From: Polyangiaceae bacterium
GTDB taxonomy: Bacteria > Myxococcota_A > Polyangia > Polyangiales > Polyangiaceae
NCBI GenBank assembly: GCA_009780955.1
Contig: WQZB01000030.1
Location: forward strand, 1 to 51,593
Direction: 5' to 3'
Length of the DNA stretch: 51,593 nt
Both the position numbers and the translations under genes were made by a program. Numbering within the stretch: the stretch's first letter is position 1; each line of letters starts with the position of its first letter. Below, piece after piece: positions 43,209 through 51,593 of this stretch. Below the pieces are notes generated by a model. The model did no database searches and was not told where the DNA came from. It saw only the letters and a program-made list of their open reading frames with translations.

Positions 43209-46067
43209 ATGATGGCATCAAGCGGCGGTGGCTCGGATCTCGACAAAGCATACGAGCCGCGCGAGGTCGAAGAACGTTGGTACGCCTTCTGGGAGAACGA
43301 AGGCGTTTTTCGCGCAACGGACGACTCGGCTGACACGCGACCCTGTTACGTTGTGCCGCTTCCTCCGCCAAACGTCACAGGTTCCCTTCACATGGGCCAC
43401 GCCATGATGGCCACGCTCGAAGACGTTCTCGTCCGCTTCGAGCGCATGCGAGGGAAAAATACGCTCTGGCAGCCGGGCATCGATCACGCCGGCATTGCCA
43501 CGCAAACCGTCGTGGAGCGCCAGCTTGCCCGCGAAGGAAAGACTCGCCACGATCTCGGGCGCGAGGCGTTCGTAGAGCGCGTGTGGCAATGGAAGGCGGA
43601 GAGCGGCGGGCAGATCATGCGCCAGATGCGCGTGCTCGGTGCATCGCCAGACTGGACGCGCACGAAGTTCACGATGGATCCGGACATGAGCGCCGCTGTC
43701 ATCGAAGCGTTCGTCCGGCTCTACGAAGAAGGCCTGATTTACCGCGCGAGCCGTCTCATCAACTGGTGCCCCGAATGTCGAACGGCCTTGAGTGATCTCG
43801 AGGTCGAGAGCGACGAAGGACAAAGCGGAGAGCTTTTCGAGTTCGCCTACCAAGTGGATGGTTCGAACGAGGAGATCGTGGTGGCAACCACGCGCCCCGA
43901 GACCATGCTCGGCGACACGGCCGTGGCTGTACATCCGGAAGATGTACGATACACGCATCTTCACGGCAAGATGCTCGTGCATCCGTTCGCGAGCCGCAAG
44001 GTGCCGATCATCACCGACGCCATCTTGGTGGATCCAAAGTTCGGCACCGGCGCCGTGAAGGTCACGCCAGCGCACGACTTCAATGACTTTGCAACGGGCA
44101 AACGCCACGACCTCGCCGAGATCAACATCTTCAACCTCGATGGTACGGTCAACGCCGAGGGTGGTCCTTTCGAAGGCCTCGACCGCAAGCGCGCGCGTGC
44201 TGCCGTGAAGAAGGCGCTCGACGAATTGGGCCTCGTGCGAGGGACCAAACCTCACACGCTCACGTTGCCAAGGTGCCAGCGATCGGGCGGTGTGGTGGAG
44301 CCGATGATCTCCACGCAGTGGTTCTGCAAAATGAAGGGCATGGCGGACGCCGCGATCCGCGCTGCCTCCGACGGCCGCACGCAGATCGTTCCCGAATCGT
44401 GGGGCAAGACATACAACCACTTTCTCGAAAGCATCCAAGACTGGTGCATCTCGCGCCAACTCTGGTGGGGTCACCAGATCCCCGCGTGGCATGGCCCGAA
44501 TGGTGAGATCAAAGTCGCGCGCACGCGTCCGCCCGAGTGCGGGGAAGGTTGGTCGCAAGATCCGGATGTCCTTGATACGTGGTTTTCAAGTGCGCTTTGG
44601 CCTTTTTCCACGCTTGGGTGGCCTTGTGAAACGCGCGGAGCAGCAGCACTCAAAAAGTTCTACCCAGCAAGCGATCTCGAAACCGGTTACGACATCCTAT
44701 TTTTCTGGGTTGCCCGAATGATGATGTTTGGCATTCATTTCATGAAGGAGGTGCCGTTCCGACGCGTGCTCCTTCATGGCATGGTGGTCGACGAAACGGG
44801 CGAAAAAATGAGCAAGGTGAAGGGCAATGTGATTGACCCGTTGGACCTTGTCTATGGCGCCAAGCCCAAAGCCATTGCCGAGCATGCCTCACCCAATATG
44901 CCAGAGCATGAAGCGCTCACGAAGTTCAAGAGGTCTTACCCGTCCATCGCTGCCGACATTGAAAAAGGCATTGGTTTCCCAGCCTACGGCACCGATGCCG
45001 TGCGCTTCACGCTTGCAACGTATCCACCTTCGAACAAGCGCATTGCGCTCGCGCCAAAGCGCATCGAGGGCTATCGCCACTTTGCCAACAAAATCTGGAA
45101 TGCAGCGCGTCTTTGCCTTGGTCACATTGCCTTGGTCGACCGCGCGGAGCTCACCGGTCAGGCACCTTCGGTAAAAGGCTTCTACAATCAATGGATATTG
45201 GCCGAGCTCGGAAAGTCCATTGCGATCGCCAAGGGTGGCTTGTCGGAATTTCGCATCGACGAGGCCGCGAACGAGGCATATCGCTTTTTTTGGAACGAGT
45301 TCTGCGATTGGTATCTTGAAATCACGAAACCTATTTTGCGCGCGCAGCAGCAGCAGGAAAGCGGGGCGGGTGCGCCGGCAAGCACGCCCGAAGCCGCGGA
45401 GGTTCGCCTGACCATGGCGCATGTACTCGAGACATCGCTGCGTCTTTTGCATCCGCTGATGCCTTTCATTACCGAAGAATTATGGCAACGCATTCCGAAA
45501 CCGTATTCGCGCCAATCGTCCATTGCATTCGGACCTTTTCCGTCTGCCGCCGACGGCGTTGGCGACGAGCGTGTGACGGGCGAAATGGCTGTCATCAAGG
45601 CTGTAGTGGGAGCGGCCCGCACGATCCGCAGCGAACACGAAGTCGAACCAAAAGCCGATGTGCCTCTCTCATTTCGCACGGGAAGCGACGTGGCACGCGG
45701 GCTGCTTGCTGAGCATTTGCCGGCCATCGCGCTTCTTTCGCGCGGCAAAGGCCTTGGAATCGACAACATCGGTGGCGCTCGCGAGGCTGGCACCGCGGTC
45801 AGCGTGGTTCCAACGCCGCACGGCTCCATCGAAATCTTGGTCGGGCTAAAAGGCCTTGTCACGAAAGACAAGGAGATTTCACGCGTTGAGCGCGAAATCA
45901 AGCGCATCGAAAAAGAACTAATTATACTCAATAAGAAAATGGCAAAAAAAGATTTTCTCGAGCGAGCGCCAAAAGAGGTGATTGACGAGTCCATCGCGCG
46001 GCGGGCTCAACTCGCTGGCGCCCGCGCGCGCCTCGAGGAGGCGAAACAGCTGGCCAGCGAACTTTGA
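43209..46067 (+). CDS. valS: Valyl-tRNA synthetase
   Basis: Class I aminoacyl-tRNA synthetase of about 952 residues charging tRNA-Val. The HIGH-type motif PPPNVTGSLHMGHAM is at about 52-66 and the KMSKS-type motif KMSKV begins at residue 533. The editing domain includes ATTRPETMLGDTAVAVHPED. The anticodon-binding domain has MPFITEELWQRIP, and the C-terminal coiled-coil arm (about 885-950) is present. ATGs at 43209 and 43212 are both possible. No clear ribosome site is seen, perhaps because the family C element at 43001-43184 has replaced the original leader. Confidence 0.96.
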   Translation: MMASSGGGSDLDKAYEPREVEERWYAFWENEGVFRATDDSADTRPCYVVPLPPPNVTGSLHMGHAMMATLEDVLVRFERMRGKNTLWQPGIDHAGIATQTVVERQLAREGKTRHDLGREAFVERVWQWKAESGGQIMRQMRVLGASPDWTRTKFTMDPDMSAAVIEAFVRLYEEGLIYRASRLINWCPECRTALSDLEVESDEGQSGELFEFAYQVDGSNEEIVVATTRPETMLGDTAVAVHPEDVRYTHLHGKMLVHPFASRKVPIITDAILVDPKFGTGAVKVTPAHDFNDFATGKRHDLAEINIFNLDGTVNAEGGPFEGLDRKRARAAVKKALDELGLVRGTKPHTLTLPRCQRSGGVVEPMISTQWFCKMKGMADAAIRAASDGRTQIVPESWGKTYNHFLESIQDWCISRQLWWGHQIPAWHGPNGEIKVARTRPPECGEGWSQDPDVLDTWFSSALWPFSTLGWPCETRGAAALKKFYPASDLETGYDILFFWVARMMMFGIHFMKEVPFRRVLLHGMVVDETGEKMSKVKGNVIDPLDLVYGAKPKAIAEHASPNMPEHEALTKFKRSYPSIAADIEKGIGFPAYGTDAVRFTLATYPPSNKRIALAPKRIEGYRHFANKIWNAARLCLGHIALVDRAELTGQAPSVKGFYNQWILAELGKSIAIAKGGLSEFRIDEAANEAYRFFWNEFCDWYLEITKPILRAQQQQESGAGAPASTPEAAEVRLTMAHVLETSLRLLHPLMPFITEELWQRIPKPYSRQSSIAFGPFPSAADGVGDERVTGEMAVIKAVVGAARTIRSEHEVEPKADVPLSFRTGSDVARGLLAEHLPAIALLSRGKGLGIDNIGGAREAGTAVSVVPTPHGSIEILVGLKGLVTKDKEISRVEREIKRIEKELIILNKKMAKKDFLERAPKEVIDESIARRAQLAGARARLEEAKQLASEL

Positions 46068-46070
46068 GAG

Positions 46071-46490
46071 TCACGGAGTTCCTTCGTGTACTTTGGCAGG
46101 ACAAAGCACGCGCATCTGACATGGTTTGAGTTCGCTGATGTTGATGTCTGTGGTGCACGGATGGTTACGAATCGCCCCAATGCATGCGTCGAGCTTCGCT
46201 TTGTCGATCGGATCGACGCATTGCTCGAGTTGCGCCTCTGCTGCGCTTGGCACAATGTTTTTGCCAACGCAGCTTTTGCTCGACGTGGAGCCTGAACATG
46301 CTGATTGACGTTCGCAACGCGCAGCCGCGATGCGATACCCGGCGCTGTATTCGGAGGGCGAGAGATCAGAGGCTGACACCGTCTTTGGCGCGGGCTCTTT
46401 GCACGCCGATGCGGTGGCGACGAGCGCGCCTGACACGACTGCCGACAAGATTATCTGCCGTCGTGGTACGGAACGAACGGATGGGGTCAT
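46071..46490 (-). CDS. Small Cys-rich lipoprotein
   Basis: The 139-residue protein has a signal sequence ending near TASAC (Cys30). The mature part has about eight cysteines in a conserved-looking frame: YRIAAARCERQSACSGS, SSKSCVGKNI, LEQCVDPIDKAKLDACIGAIRNHPC and KPCQMRVLC. I recall similar short lipoproteins in Polyangia (possibly DUF6184), but the assignment is tentative. It converges with valS, leaving only 3 bp between the stops. Confidence 0.72.
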   Translation of the reverse strand: MTPSVRSVPRRQIILSAVVSGALVATASACKEPAPKTVSASDLSPSEYSAGYRIAAARCERQSACSGSTSSKSCVGKNIVPSAAEAQLEQCVDPIDKAKLDACIGAIRNHPCTTDINISELKPCQMRVLCPAKVHEGTP

Positions 46491-46594
46491 AGGGACTCTA
46501 CTTTGTGTCCGGTGTGGCCATTCAACAAGGATTAAAAAAGATCGCTTTACGGGACTTGCGGCGACTTGCTGTCGCGTGATTGGATGACTTGCGA

Positions 46595-48070
46595 ATGATT
46601 TCCCGCGATGAATTCGCCGCGCTTGCTGCGAAAGGTTACAACCTCATTCCCGTTGTTCGCGAAGTTCTGTCCGATCTGGACACGCCGCTGTCCGTTTATC
46701 TCAAACTTGCCGACGGGCCGTTTACGTATCTCTTCGAGTCGGTCGAGGGCGGAGCGCGCTGGGGTCGCTATTCGATTATCGGTCTGCCGGCGCGTCGCGT
46801 GATTCGTGTTTGCGGGAAGCGGTTGATCCTCAACGAAGACGGCGAAACTGTGAGCGATCGCGAAGTCGTCGATCCGCTGGCCGAGTTAGTCAAGATAAAG
46901 GCCGAATACCGCGTGCCAAAATTGGAAAATTTACCGAAATTCGCTGGCGGCTTCGTTGGCTATTTCGGTTACGAATGCGCCAGTTACATCGAACGCAAGA
47001 TACGACCCAATGCCAAGGCTGACGTGCTCGGCATGCCCGATCTTTGCCTGATGCTGGCCGAAGAGCTGGCGGTATTCGACAACCTCAAAGGCAAGCTTTA
47101 TCTCATTGTCAACGCGAATCCGGCGGAGCCGCACGCCTACGCCAAGGCCCAGCGCCGGCTCGATAGTCTCGTCCATCGATTGCGTTCGACGAGCGCGGCG
47201 TATCCGGATTTCGTGAATACCAAAGCGATCGATGAGTCGCATTTCATCTCGAGCTTTCCGAAAGACAGCTATCTTGCTGCCGTCGAGAAAGCCAAAGAAT
47301 ACATTTACGCTGGCGATGTGTTTCAAGTGCAGATTAGCCAGCGTTTGTCGGTGCCATTCCGCGCGCGGCCCCTCGATGTGTATCGCGCGCTGCGCGCCCT
47401 CAATCCCTCGCCGTACATGTATTTCATCGATCTCGGCGGCGAGCAGATCATCGGTTCATCGCCAGAGATCTTGGTGCGCGCGCAAGACGATCAGGTCGTG
47501 CTGCGCCCTATCGCCGGCACTCGACGGCGTGGCACCACGGCCGAAGAAGATCTCGCGATGGAAAAAGAGCTACTTGGAGACCCCAAAGAACGCGCCGAAC
47601 ATGTCATGCTCATCGATCTGGGCCGCAACGACGTAGGGCGCGTTGCCCAAATCGGCAGCGTCGCAATGACGGCCAATATGACGATCGAGCGCTATTCGCA
47701 TGTCATGCACATCGTCTCGGAAGTGGTCGGCCGCTTGCGGCCGGAGCTCTGTTTCATGGACGTGCTGCGCGCTACCTTTCCTGCTGGCACGCTTACCGGC
47801 GCACCGAAAGTGCGCGCCATGGAGGTGATCGCCGAGCTCGAACCGGTCAAGCGCGGCGTGTACGGCGGCGCCATTGGCTACTGGAGTTGGCACGACGAGG
47901 CCGATCTTGCCATTGCGATTCGCACCGCAATCGTGCAAAACGGCGAACTTCACGTGCAAGCTGCCGGCGGTGTGGTGGCCGACTCGGTGCCTGAATTCGA
48001 ATGGCAAGAAACGATGAACAAGTGTCGCGCTTTGTTCCGCGCCGTTGCCCAGGCAGTGGGAGGCCTGTGA
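46595..48070 (+). CDS. trpE: Anthranilate synthase component I
   Basis: The 491-residue enzyme converts chorismate to anthranilate with ammonia from TrpG. The feedback-binding segment [29 protein letters not shown] and the catalytic blocks [46 protein letters not shown] and [17 protein letters not shown] are intact. ATG 46595 (MISRDEF) is the conserved start; a TTG 15 bp upstream extends the frame. It is followed after 1 bp by trpG, but trpD and trpC are missing. The sequence resembles gamma- and betaproteobacterial TrpE more than I would expect in a myxobacterium, an inference from recall. No attenuator peptide is evident in the 104-bp leader. Confidence 0.95.
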   Translation: MISRDEFAALAAKGYNLIPVVREVLSDLDTPLSVYLKLADGPFTYLFESVEGGARWGRYSIIGLPARRVIRVCGKRLILNEDGETVSDREVVDPLAELVKIKAEYRVPKLENLPKFAGGFVGYFGYECASYIERKIRPNAKADVLGMPDLCLMLAEELAVFDNLKGKLYLIVNANPAEPHAYAKAQRRLDSLVHRLRSTSAAYPDFVNTKAIDESHFISSFPKDSYLAAVEKAKEYIYAGDVFQVQISQRLSVPFRARPLDVYRALRALNPSPYMYFIDLGGEQIIGSSPEILVRAQDDQVVLRPIAGTRRRGTTAEEDLAMEKELLGDPKERAEHVMLIDLGRNDVGRVAQIGSVAMTANMTIERYSHVMHIVSEVVGRLRPELCFMDVLRATFPAGTLTGAPKVRAMEVIAELEPVKRGVYGGAIGYWSWHDEADLAIAIRTAIVQNGELHVQAAGGVVADSVPEFEWQETMNKCRALFRAVAQAVGGL

Positions 48071-48071
48071 C

Positions 48072-48662
48072 ATGATCTTGATGATCGATAATTATGACAG
48101 TTTCACCTACAATCTCGTGCAATATCTTGGCGAGCTCGGCGCCACCGTGCACATTGTGCGTAACGACGAAGTGTCGGTGCAAGACATCGTGAGGCTTGCT
48201 CCCGAAAAAATCGTGATATCACCTGGGCCTGCTACACCCAACGAGGCCGGCGTTTCCGTTGAAGTCATCAAAACACTAGGTGGCCGTGTGCCGATCTTTG
48301 GCGTCTGCCTCGGCCATCAGGCAATCGGCGAAGCATTCGGCGGCAAGGTGGTGCGTGCACGGCAGATCATGCACGGCAAAGTGTCGCCGATTCACCATCG
48401 CGGTCAGGGCGTATTCGCTGGCCTGCCCAATCCATTCGAGGCAACCCGATATCATTCGCTCATTGTGGAAGAATCGTCGCTGCCGTCATGTTTGGAAATC
48501 ACCGCGTGGACGCAAAATGCCGATGGCAGTTTCGACGAAATCATGGGCGTGCGGCATAAAGAAATGCCCGTAGAAGGCGTGCAATTCCATCCCGAGTCAA
48601 TTCTGACTCAGCACGGCCACACTCAATTGCGCAATTTCCTACTTGGACCGCTTTCGATTTGA
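48072..48662 (+). CDS. trpG: Anthranilate synthase component II (glutamine amidotransferase)
   Basis: A 196-residue class I glutamine amidotransferase. The nucleophile is Cys79 in FGVCLGHQ, and the His/Glu pair is in VQFHPESIL. The N-terminus [19 protein letters not shown] is typical. The last residues GPLSI and the TGA stop are encoded by a family B repeat (48645-48676), so the original C-terminus was probably a little different. The start lies 1 bp after the trpE stop. It supplies ammonia to TrpE and may also serve para-aminobenzoate synthesis. Confidence 0.95.
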   Translation: MILMIDNYDSFTYNLVQYLGELGATVHIVRNDEVSVQDIVRLAPEKIVISPGPATPNEAGVSVEVIKTLGGRVPIFGVCLGHQAIGEAFGGKVVRARQIMHGKVSPIHHRGQGVFAGLPNPFEATRYHSLIVEESSLPSCLEITAWTQNADGSFDEIMGVRHKEMPVEGVQFHPESILTQHGHTQLRNFLLGPLSI

Positions 48663-48676
48663 CGCGATCTCATCGC
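48645..48676. repeat. Family B repeat holding the stops of two convergent genes
   Basis: The core ACCGCTTTCGATTTGACGCG is followed by ATCTCATCG. Its ATTTGA gives the trpG stop (48660-48662). Its TCA at 48670-48672 is the reverse-strand TGA of the LysM/DUF882 gene. Both genes therefore end within the same 32-bp repeat. Confidence 0.85.
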
Positions 48677-49665
48677 TCGCCGCCGCTAGCCCCTGCCGCC
48701 GCGCCGGCCGCTCCTGCCCAAGACCCAAGTGCGCTGGCGCCGTTCGCGCGTGCGGTGCTGCCCGCCTCGGTGGTTGCTCCCGCCTCGCCCGTCTTGCTTG
48801 CCTCGGTGCGTGACGACGTGCCTTCGTCGTGCACATCGCTTGCGCCTTCGTCGGCTTCGAGGTCCGGCGCGTTGTAACGCGGCGGCTCACCCGGCTTCGA
48901 ATAGTCAATCCAAAATGTACTTTTGTCGCGCACATCCATATGGACGAAAACGCTATTTGGATAATACCCGCAGCCAACGTTCTTCAGTGTGCGGCAGAAA
49001 TCGCGCAACGTTTCGTTGGGCACGTCGACCACGCGGAAGTCCACCGCCTTGCCGTGCATATGGTTTGAGTGCGGATTGTACTGCGTTGGCGAAAATGGGC
49101 GGAAGCCGCTGACAATCTCGATGGTTCGGCTGCCAAAATGGTTCGACACAATCCCAATCAGCGTGATGAGCCGCGGATCGATTGGGTGTGCCACGTTGCT
49201 TGGCGAGCGCATCAGGTTTTCGAATGCTTTGAGCGTTTTTGACGAAATATGCCCTTGTCGATTCGCAACGCGAAGAACGTATTCTTCGTTCATGGCAACG
49301 CGCCTGATATGCACAACTCCAGGAGTTTTCGGCTTCCTTGCGTAGTTGGTCGTTTCGCGCGCTGGGGGTTTCCCGAGGTTTGCCTCCGCGTCGTGTTTCT
49401 TGTCGCCTTTCCTTGCTTCCTTGGCTTCGGTTTTGGCGCCATTATTCGTTGGAATGATGAGCACATCGCCTGGGTGAAGGTGCTTGACGTCGGTGATGTG
49501 GTTGGCTTCGATGATTGCTTTCGTTGTCACGTGGTAACGGTTTGCAATGGCCTCGACCGTGTGCCCGCGACCAACCACGTGCTGAGTGTCGGCCGCGGCG
49601 CGCAGGGGAAGCAGCACTGCGGCGCTCATGGCAAAAGCAGCAAAAGCAGAAGCGGCGAAACGCAT
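48670..49665 (-). CDS. Exported LysM protein with DUF882/M15-like peptidase domain
   Basis: The 331-residue precursor has a signal peptide (about 1-26) and a LysM peptidoglycan-binding domain at about 28-75 (HTVEAIANRYHVTTKAIIEANHI). A Lys/Glu-rich linker leads to a DUF882-type domain at about 110-260 with zinc-ligand motifs HSNHMHGKAVDFRV and VFVHMDVR, as in MepA/MepK-like murein endopeptidases. The last 60 residues are Ala/Gly/Ser/Thr-rich and disordered. It probably cleaves peptidoglycan cross-links during growth. Its stop lies in a family B repeat. Confidence 0.87.
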   Translation of the reverse strand: MRFAASAFAAFAMSAAVLLPLRAAADTQHVVGRGHTVEAIANRYHVTTKAIIEANHITDVKHLHPGDVLIIPTNNGAKTEAKEARKGDKKHDAEANLGKPPARETTNYARKPKTPGVVHIRRVAMNEEYVLRVANRQGHISSKTLKAFENLMRSPSNVAHPIDPRLITLIGIVSNHFGSRTIEIVSGFRPFSPTQYNPHSNHMHGKAVDFRVVDVPNETLRDFCRTLKNVGCGYYPNSVFVHMDVRDKSTFWIDYSKPGEPPRYNAPDLEADEGASDVHDEGTSSRTEASKTGEAGATTEAGSTARANGASALGSWAGAAGAAAGASGGER

Positions 49666-49701
49666 GGGACGAGTCCATACTCCAACGCGCGCCAGGCGGC
49701 A

Positions 49702-51117
49702 CTAGCGTCTCGCCTTTGGGACCTGTGAACCACCCGGTGTGAGCATGGCTGTTTCGAGTTCCTCGGCCGAATAGAGTAAGCCGCTCGTCTTTGCCGCTTT
49801 CACCTTTGGAGCGGAACCCGTCACGAGCGCACTGCTCGCAATCCGGAAGAGCACGTCGGCCGATCGCTTCCGAAGCACCTCGGCAAATTCCGTTACACTC
49901 AGCGGCTCTCTGCGTTTCCCTTTTGCGCGTCGTGCGCGCACCTCGATGGCTGCGCCATAAGAGACCGTTGCAATCACTGCGTCCGCCGCCTCCCTCGGCC
50001 GGAGGCGAGCGCCGTCGCGTTCGTGCCCTGCGAGCAGCACGTTCGTTAGGTATGCGAACTCCTCCATACGCTCACCAAAGAGGCGCATCTCTTTCCGACT
50101 CAACTCACGCATGGCATCCATGAATACGCCCATCGCGGTGGTTCGCAGACGCGAGCCTTTGATCGCGAGGCTGGCGGACTCCGTGCGGACTTCGTCGAGT
50201 TCCCTCTGGATAGCGGGTGGCAGCAGCGCGCGGCTGTCGAACACACTCTGATTGCGAGACATGACCGCTCGCTCTACGACGAGGCGATTTTGCTCGAGTT
50301 CGCGGAAGTACGCGCGGGTTAGTGGATCACGGTAGTCCGAGCGTTCATCGTGATCGAGCGGCTTTCGTGCGAGCGTCAAAAAGGCGCGGGCCGCCTGCGT
50401 CTCCACGTGACCCTGTTGGCTGCGGCGATCTTCACGTGCGGCTTCAACGTCCTCCGCAAGCGACTCGCCCTCGGAGAGCACGGTCGAGAGCTCCTCGAGG
50501 TCATCGAGGTAGCTGGTGCCCACCCGCGCCAAACGATCCAGCAGCCGAACGAGCAGCGCGCGGTGGTTGCGATCCAGCGCGAGGACCAGCGCCAACGCGG
50601 CATCCCACCCGTCGTGTCGTTTGGCGACGAGAATATAGCCGTCCATGTCTTCCATGAGCGCGCTTCCGAGCGCTTTATCGACTCGATTGAATTCGTCTTC
50701 GTCGATTTCATTGAGTCGTTCTCGAAGCGCTTCCTCGTCCAGCACCAGCAGGATGCCAGACAGCGCGTGGGCCACGAAGTCCTCATCCAACTCGGCAATG
50801 CGATCGGCCGCAGCCTCGTCACCAACGTCGAGGAGTACCTCGAGCCATACGACGAATCGGCCCACATCGAGAGTTTCGCGCTCGCCGGCGTGATCGCTTT
50901 GGAACAGGTCCTCGTCGAACGCCTGCACGAGTTGCTCCGTTGTCGCTAGAGCAAGGAGCTCGCCTGCGTCCTCGATGCCAACTTTACGGACCAAGGCTGC
51001 AAAAGTTTGAACCGGGAGCGCTTGGATCGTGTGTGCGAGATCGGGCAACTCGATCAGGCGGTTCAAGAGCGATCGCGTCTTGGTAAGCCCGTGAGAACTA
51101 CGTTTTGCCAGTACCAT
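49702..51117 (-). CDS. DUF6178 family protein
   Basis: The 471-residue all-helical, acidic, non-exported protein opens with [47 protein letters not shown] and continues with [30 protein letters not shown]. These fit the DUF6178 family, which is frequent in myxobacteria and has no known function. Residues about 290-299 ([14 protein letters not shown]) include a stretch that matches one arm of the family C element. The TAG stop is part of a CTAGTGCCGCC-type motif read on the reverse strand. No catalytic motif is visible. Confidence 0.75.
   Translation of the reverse strand: MVLAKRSSHGLTKTRSLLNRLIELPDLAHTIQALPVQTFAALVRKVGIEDAGELLALATTEQLVQAFDEDLFQSDHAGERETLDVGRFVVWLEVLLDVGDEAAADRIAELDEDFVAHALSGILLVLDEEALRERLNEIDEDEFNRVDKALGSALMEDMDGYILVAKRHDGWDAALALVLALDRNHRALLVRLLDRLARVGTSYLDDLEELSTVLSEGESLAEDVEAAREDRRSQQGHVETQAARAFLTLARKPLDHDERSDYRDPLTRAYFRELEQNRLVVERAVMSRNQSVFDSRALLPPAIQRELDEVRTESASLAIKGSRLRTTAMGVFMDAMRELSRKEMRLFGERMEEFAYLTNVLLAGHERDGARLRPREAADAVIATVSYGAAIEVRARRAKGKRREPLSVTEFAEVLRKRSADVLFRIASSALVTGSAPKVKAAKTSGLLYSAEELETAMLTPGGSQVPKARR
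50221..50251. repeat. Solo arm of a family C element inside the DUF6178 gene
   Basis: CAGCAGCGCGCGGCTGTCGA followed by ACACACTCTGA is the complement of the family C arm (CAGAGCGTGTTCGACAGCC with CGCGCTGCTG). No second arm is seen nearby, so it may be a fossil of an inserted and partly lost element. Confidence 0.5.
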
Positions 51118-51257
51118 AGAGCGGAAGAAGGGAATCGAACACGCATGGAAGTAGCACGAAATCGTCGCTTCTCGACGGGTGGTCTTGACCCGATTTTGTG
51201 GACACCCGAGGAGGCCCGAGATGACATGATGGGCTGGAGGCGTTCATGGCAACCCGG
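51118..51257. other. Gap with a tRNA 3'-end-like remnant and a possible IS-end remnant
   Basis: On the reverse strand, GTTCGATTCCCTTCTTCCGC at about 51122-51141 looks like the T-loop and acceptor end of a tRNA, but the matching 5' acceptor, D-arm and anticodon arm are absent and the T-stem does not pair. On the + strand, TGGTCTTGACCCGATTTTGT at 51180-51199 and the following GGACACCCGAGGAGG recall the ends of IS3-family insertion sequences. No transposase is present. Both readings are tentative. Confidence 0.3.
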
Positions 51258-51593
51258 AGCGATACCGATGACCCGACACTTCAACACTGCTGGTCCCAAC
51301 CAACCCGCGGACCATTACAGCATCGACTCCTTCGAGCGAATCAACTGGCCCGAGATCCAGCAGCTCATCGACGCGAAGAAGTACTTCGTCATGCACGCTC
51401 CAAGGCAGAGCGGGAAGACGACGCTGCTGCAGGCGATCGTCGACCGGCTCAATCGTGAGGGGCGCTACGAGACGATGAGGTTCAGCGTTCAGTCGGCCCA
51501 GGCGGCGCGCGACGACATCGTCATGGGCAACCGGATCATTGCCGCTCATTCTCCGGCGCGACACGCACCTCGATCAGCTCGTGGACAAGCTCA
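51258..51593 (+). pseudogene. Broken AAA-type ATP-binding protein (right copy, cut by window edge)
   Basis: The frame from ATG 51268 gives RHFNTAGPNQPADHYS, a P-loop HAPRQSGKTT and QSAQAARDDI, then leaves the family sequence after GNRIIAA, exactly as in the left copy. The rest lies beyond the window. It is the inverted counterpart of 235-570, with the last 113 bp identical. Either the deletion pre-dates the duplication or the end of the assembled sequence has been joined through the repeat. Confidence 0.75.

Noticed and set aside
43218..44558. Long reverse-strand open frame (446 codons) within valS
   Set aside because: Fully antisense to a clear synthetase gene; no domain and no ribosome site.
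46491..46594. Trp-type attenuator leader before trpE
   Set aside because: No short peptide with tandem Trp codons and no terminator/antiterminator pair could be found.
51118..51200. A tRNA gene
   Set aside because: Only the T-loop and acceptor-like end are present; there is no 5' acceptor, D-arm or anticodon arm, and the T-stem does not pair.

Overview
The window looks like a chromosomal segment of a high-GC Gram-negative bacterium, most probably a myxobacterium of the Polyangia type (Myxococcota). Pointers are the Cys-rich lipoproteins with repeated NGDET-x-VDCGG units, Asp/Gly-rich lipoprotein linkers, FHA and HEAT-repeat proteins, DUF6178 and DUF1844 family proteins, a complete LPS/outer-membrane gene set (skp, lpxD, fabZ, lpxA) and a response regulator with a typical deltaproteobacterial C-terminal helix. 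This assignment rests on protein character recognised by eye, not on a search. Coding density is high and no gap without a gene exceeds 300 bp. No complete rRNA or tRNA gene, CRISPR array, prophage or intact insertion sequence is visible.

Layout. 1-570: remnant of an AAA-type ATPase gene, with an inverted second copy at the far end (51258-51593). 704-3606: divergent FHA-domain and TerB-like genes. 3795-9767: gamma-glutamyltransferase, a HAMP-only membrane protein with a TerB-like partner, then an opposite-strand three-gene set (unknown protein, TPM-domain membrane protein, Tim44-like/zinc-ribbon protein). 9892-13802: outer-membrane protein and the cell-division pair ftsA-ftsZ. 13914-15952: two glycosyltransferases. 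16127-20873: Cys-rich FGE-like lipoprotein, then an aconitase-family enzyme with the swivel domain at the N-terminus, coupled to a SlyD-like isomerase. 21057-25130: co-directional run of two small proteins, an HtrA protease, an ECF sigma factor, its anti-sigma factor and a secreted protein, which reads as an envelope-stress unit. 25155-30136: SGNH esterase and a translationally coupled OMP / HEAT-repeat / xseB operon. 30263-33075: two NarK-type nitrate/nitrite transporters without a reductase. 33268-36058: lpxA, fabZ, lpxD, skp. 36174-42987: propeller lipoprotein, CDF metal exporter, hrcA, POT transporter, pseudouridine synthase, response regulator. 43209-51117: valS, small lipoprotein, trpE-trpG, LysM/DUF882 protein, DUF6178 protein.

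The most unusual feature is the density of small palindromic repeats. Family A is built on GTAGGGGCG...CGCCCCTAC. Family B has the core ACCGCTTTCGATTTGACGCG. Both sit at the 3' ends of genes, and in many cases the repeat itself provides the stop codon (TAG or TGA) of the adjacent gene. Family C is a foldback element of about 150 bp, present once intact between genes (43001-43150) and once as an in-frame 50-codon insert inside the FHA gene (1206-1355), with fragments elsewhere. Other points of interest are a FabZ lacking its catalytic histidine motif, the reversed domain order of the aconitase-family protein, orphan trpEG and narK pairs that look proteobacterial, and a TPM / Tim44-like / TerB membrane gene cluster with no assigned role.
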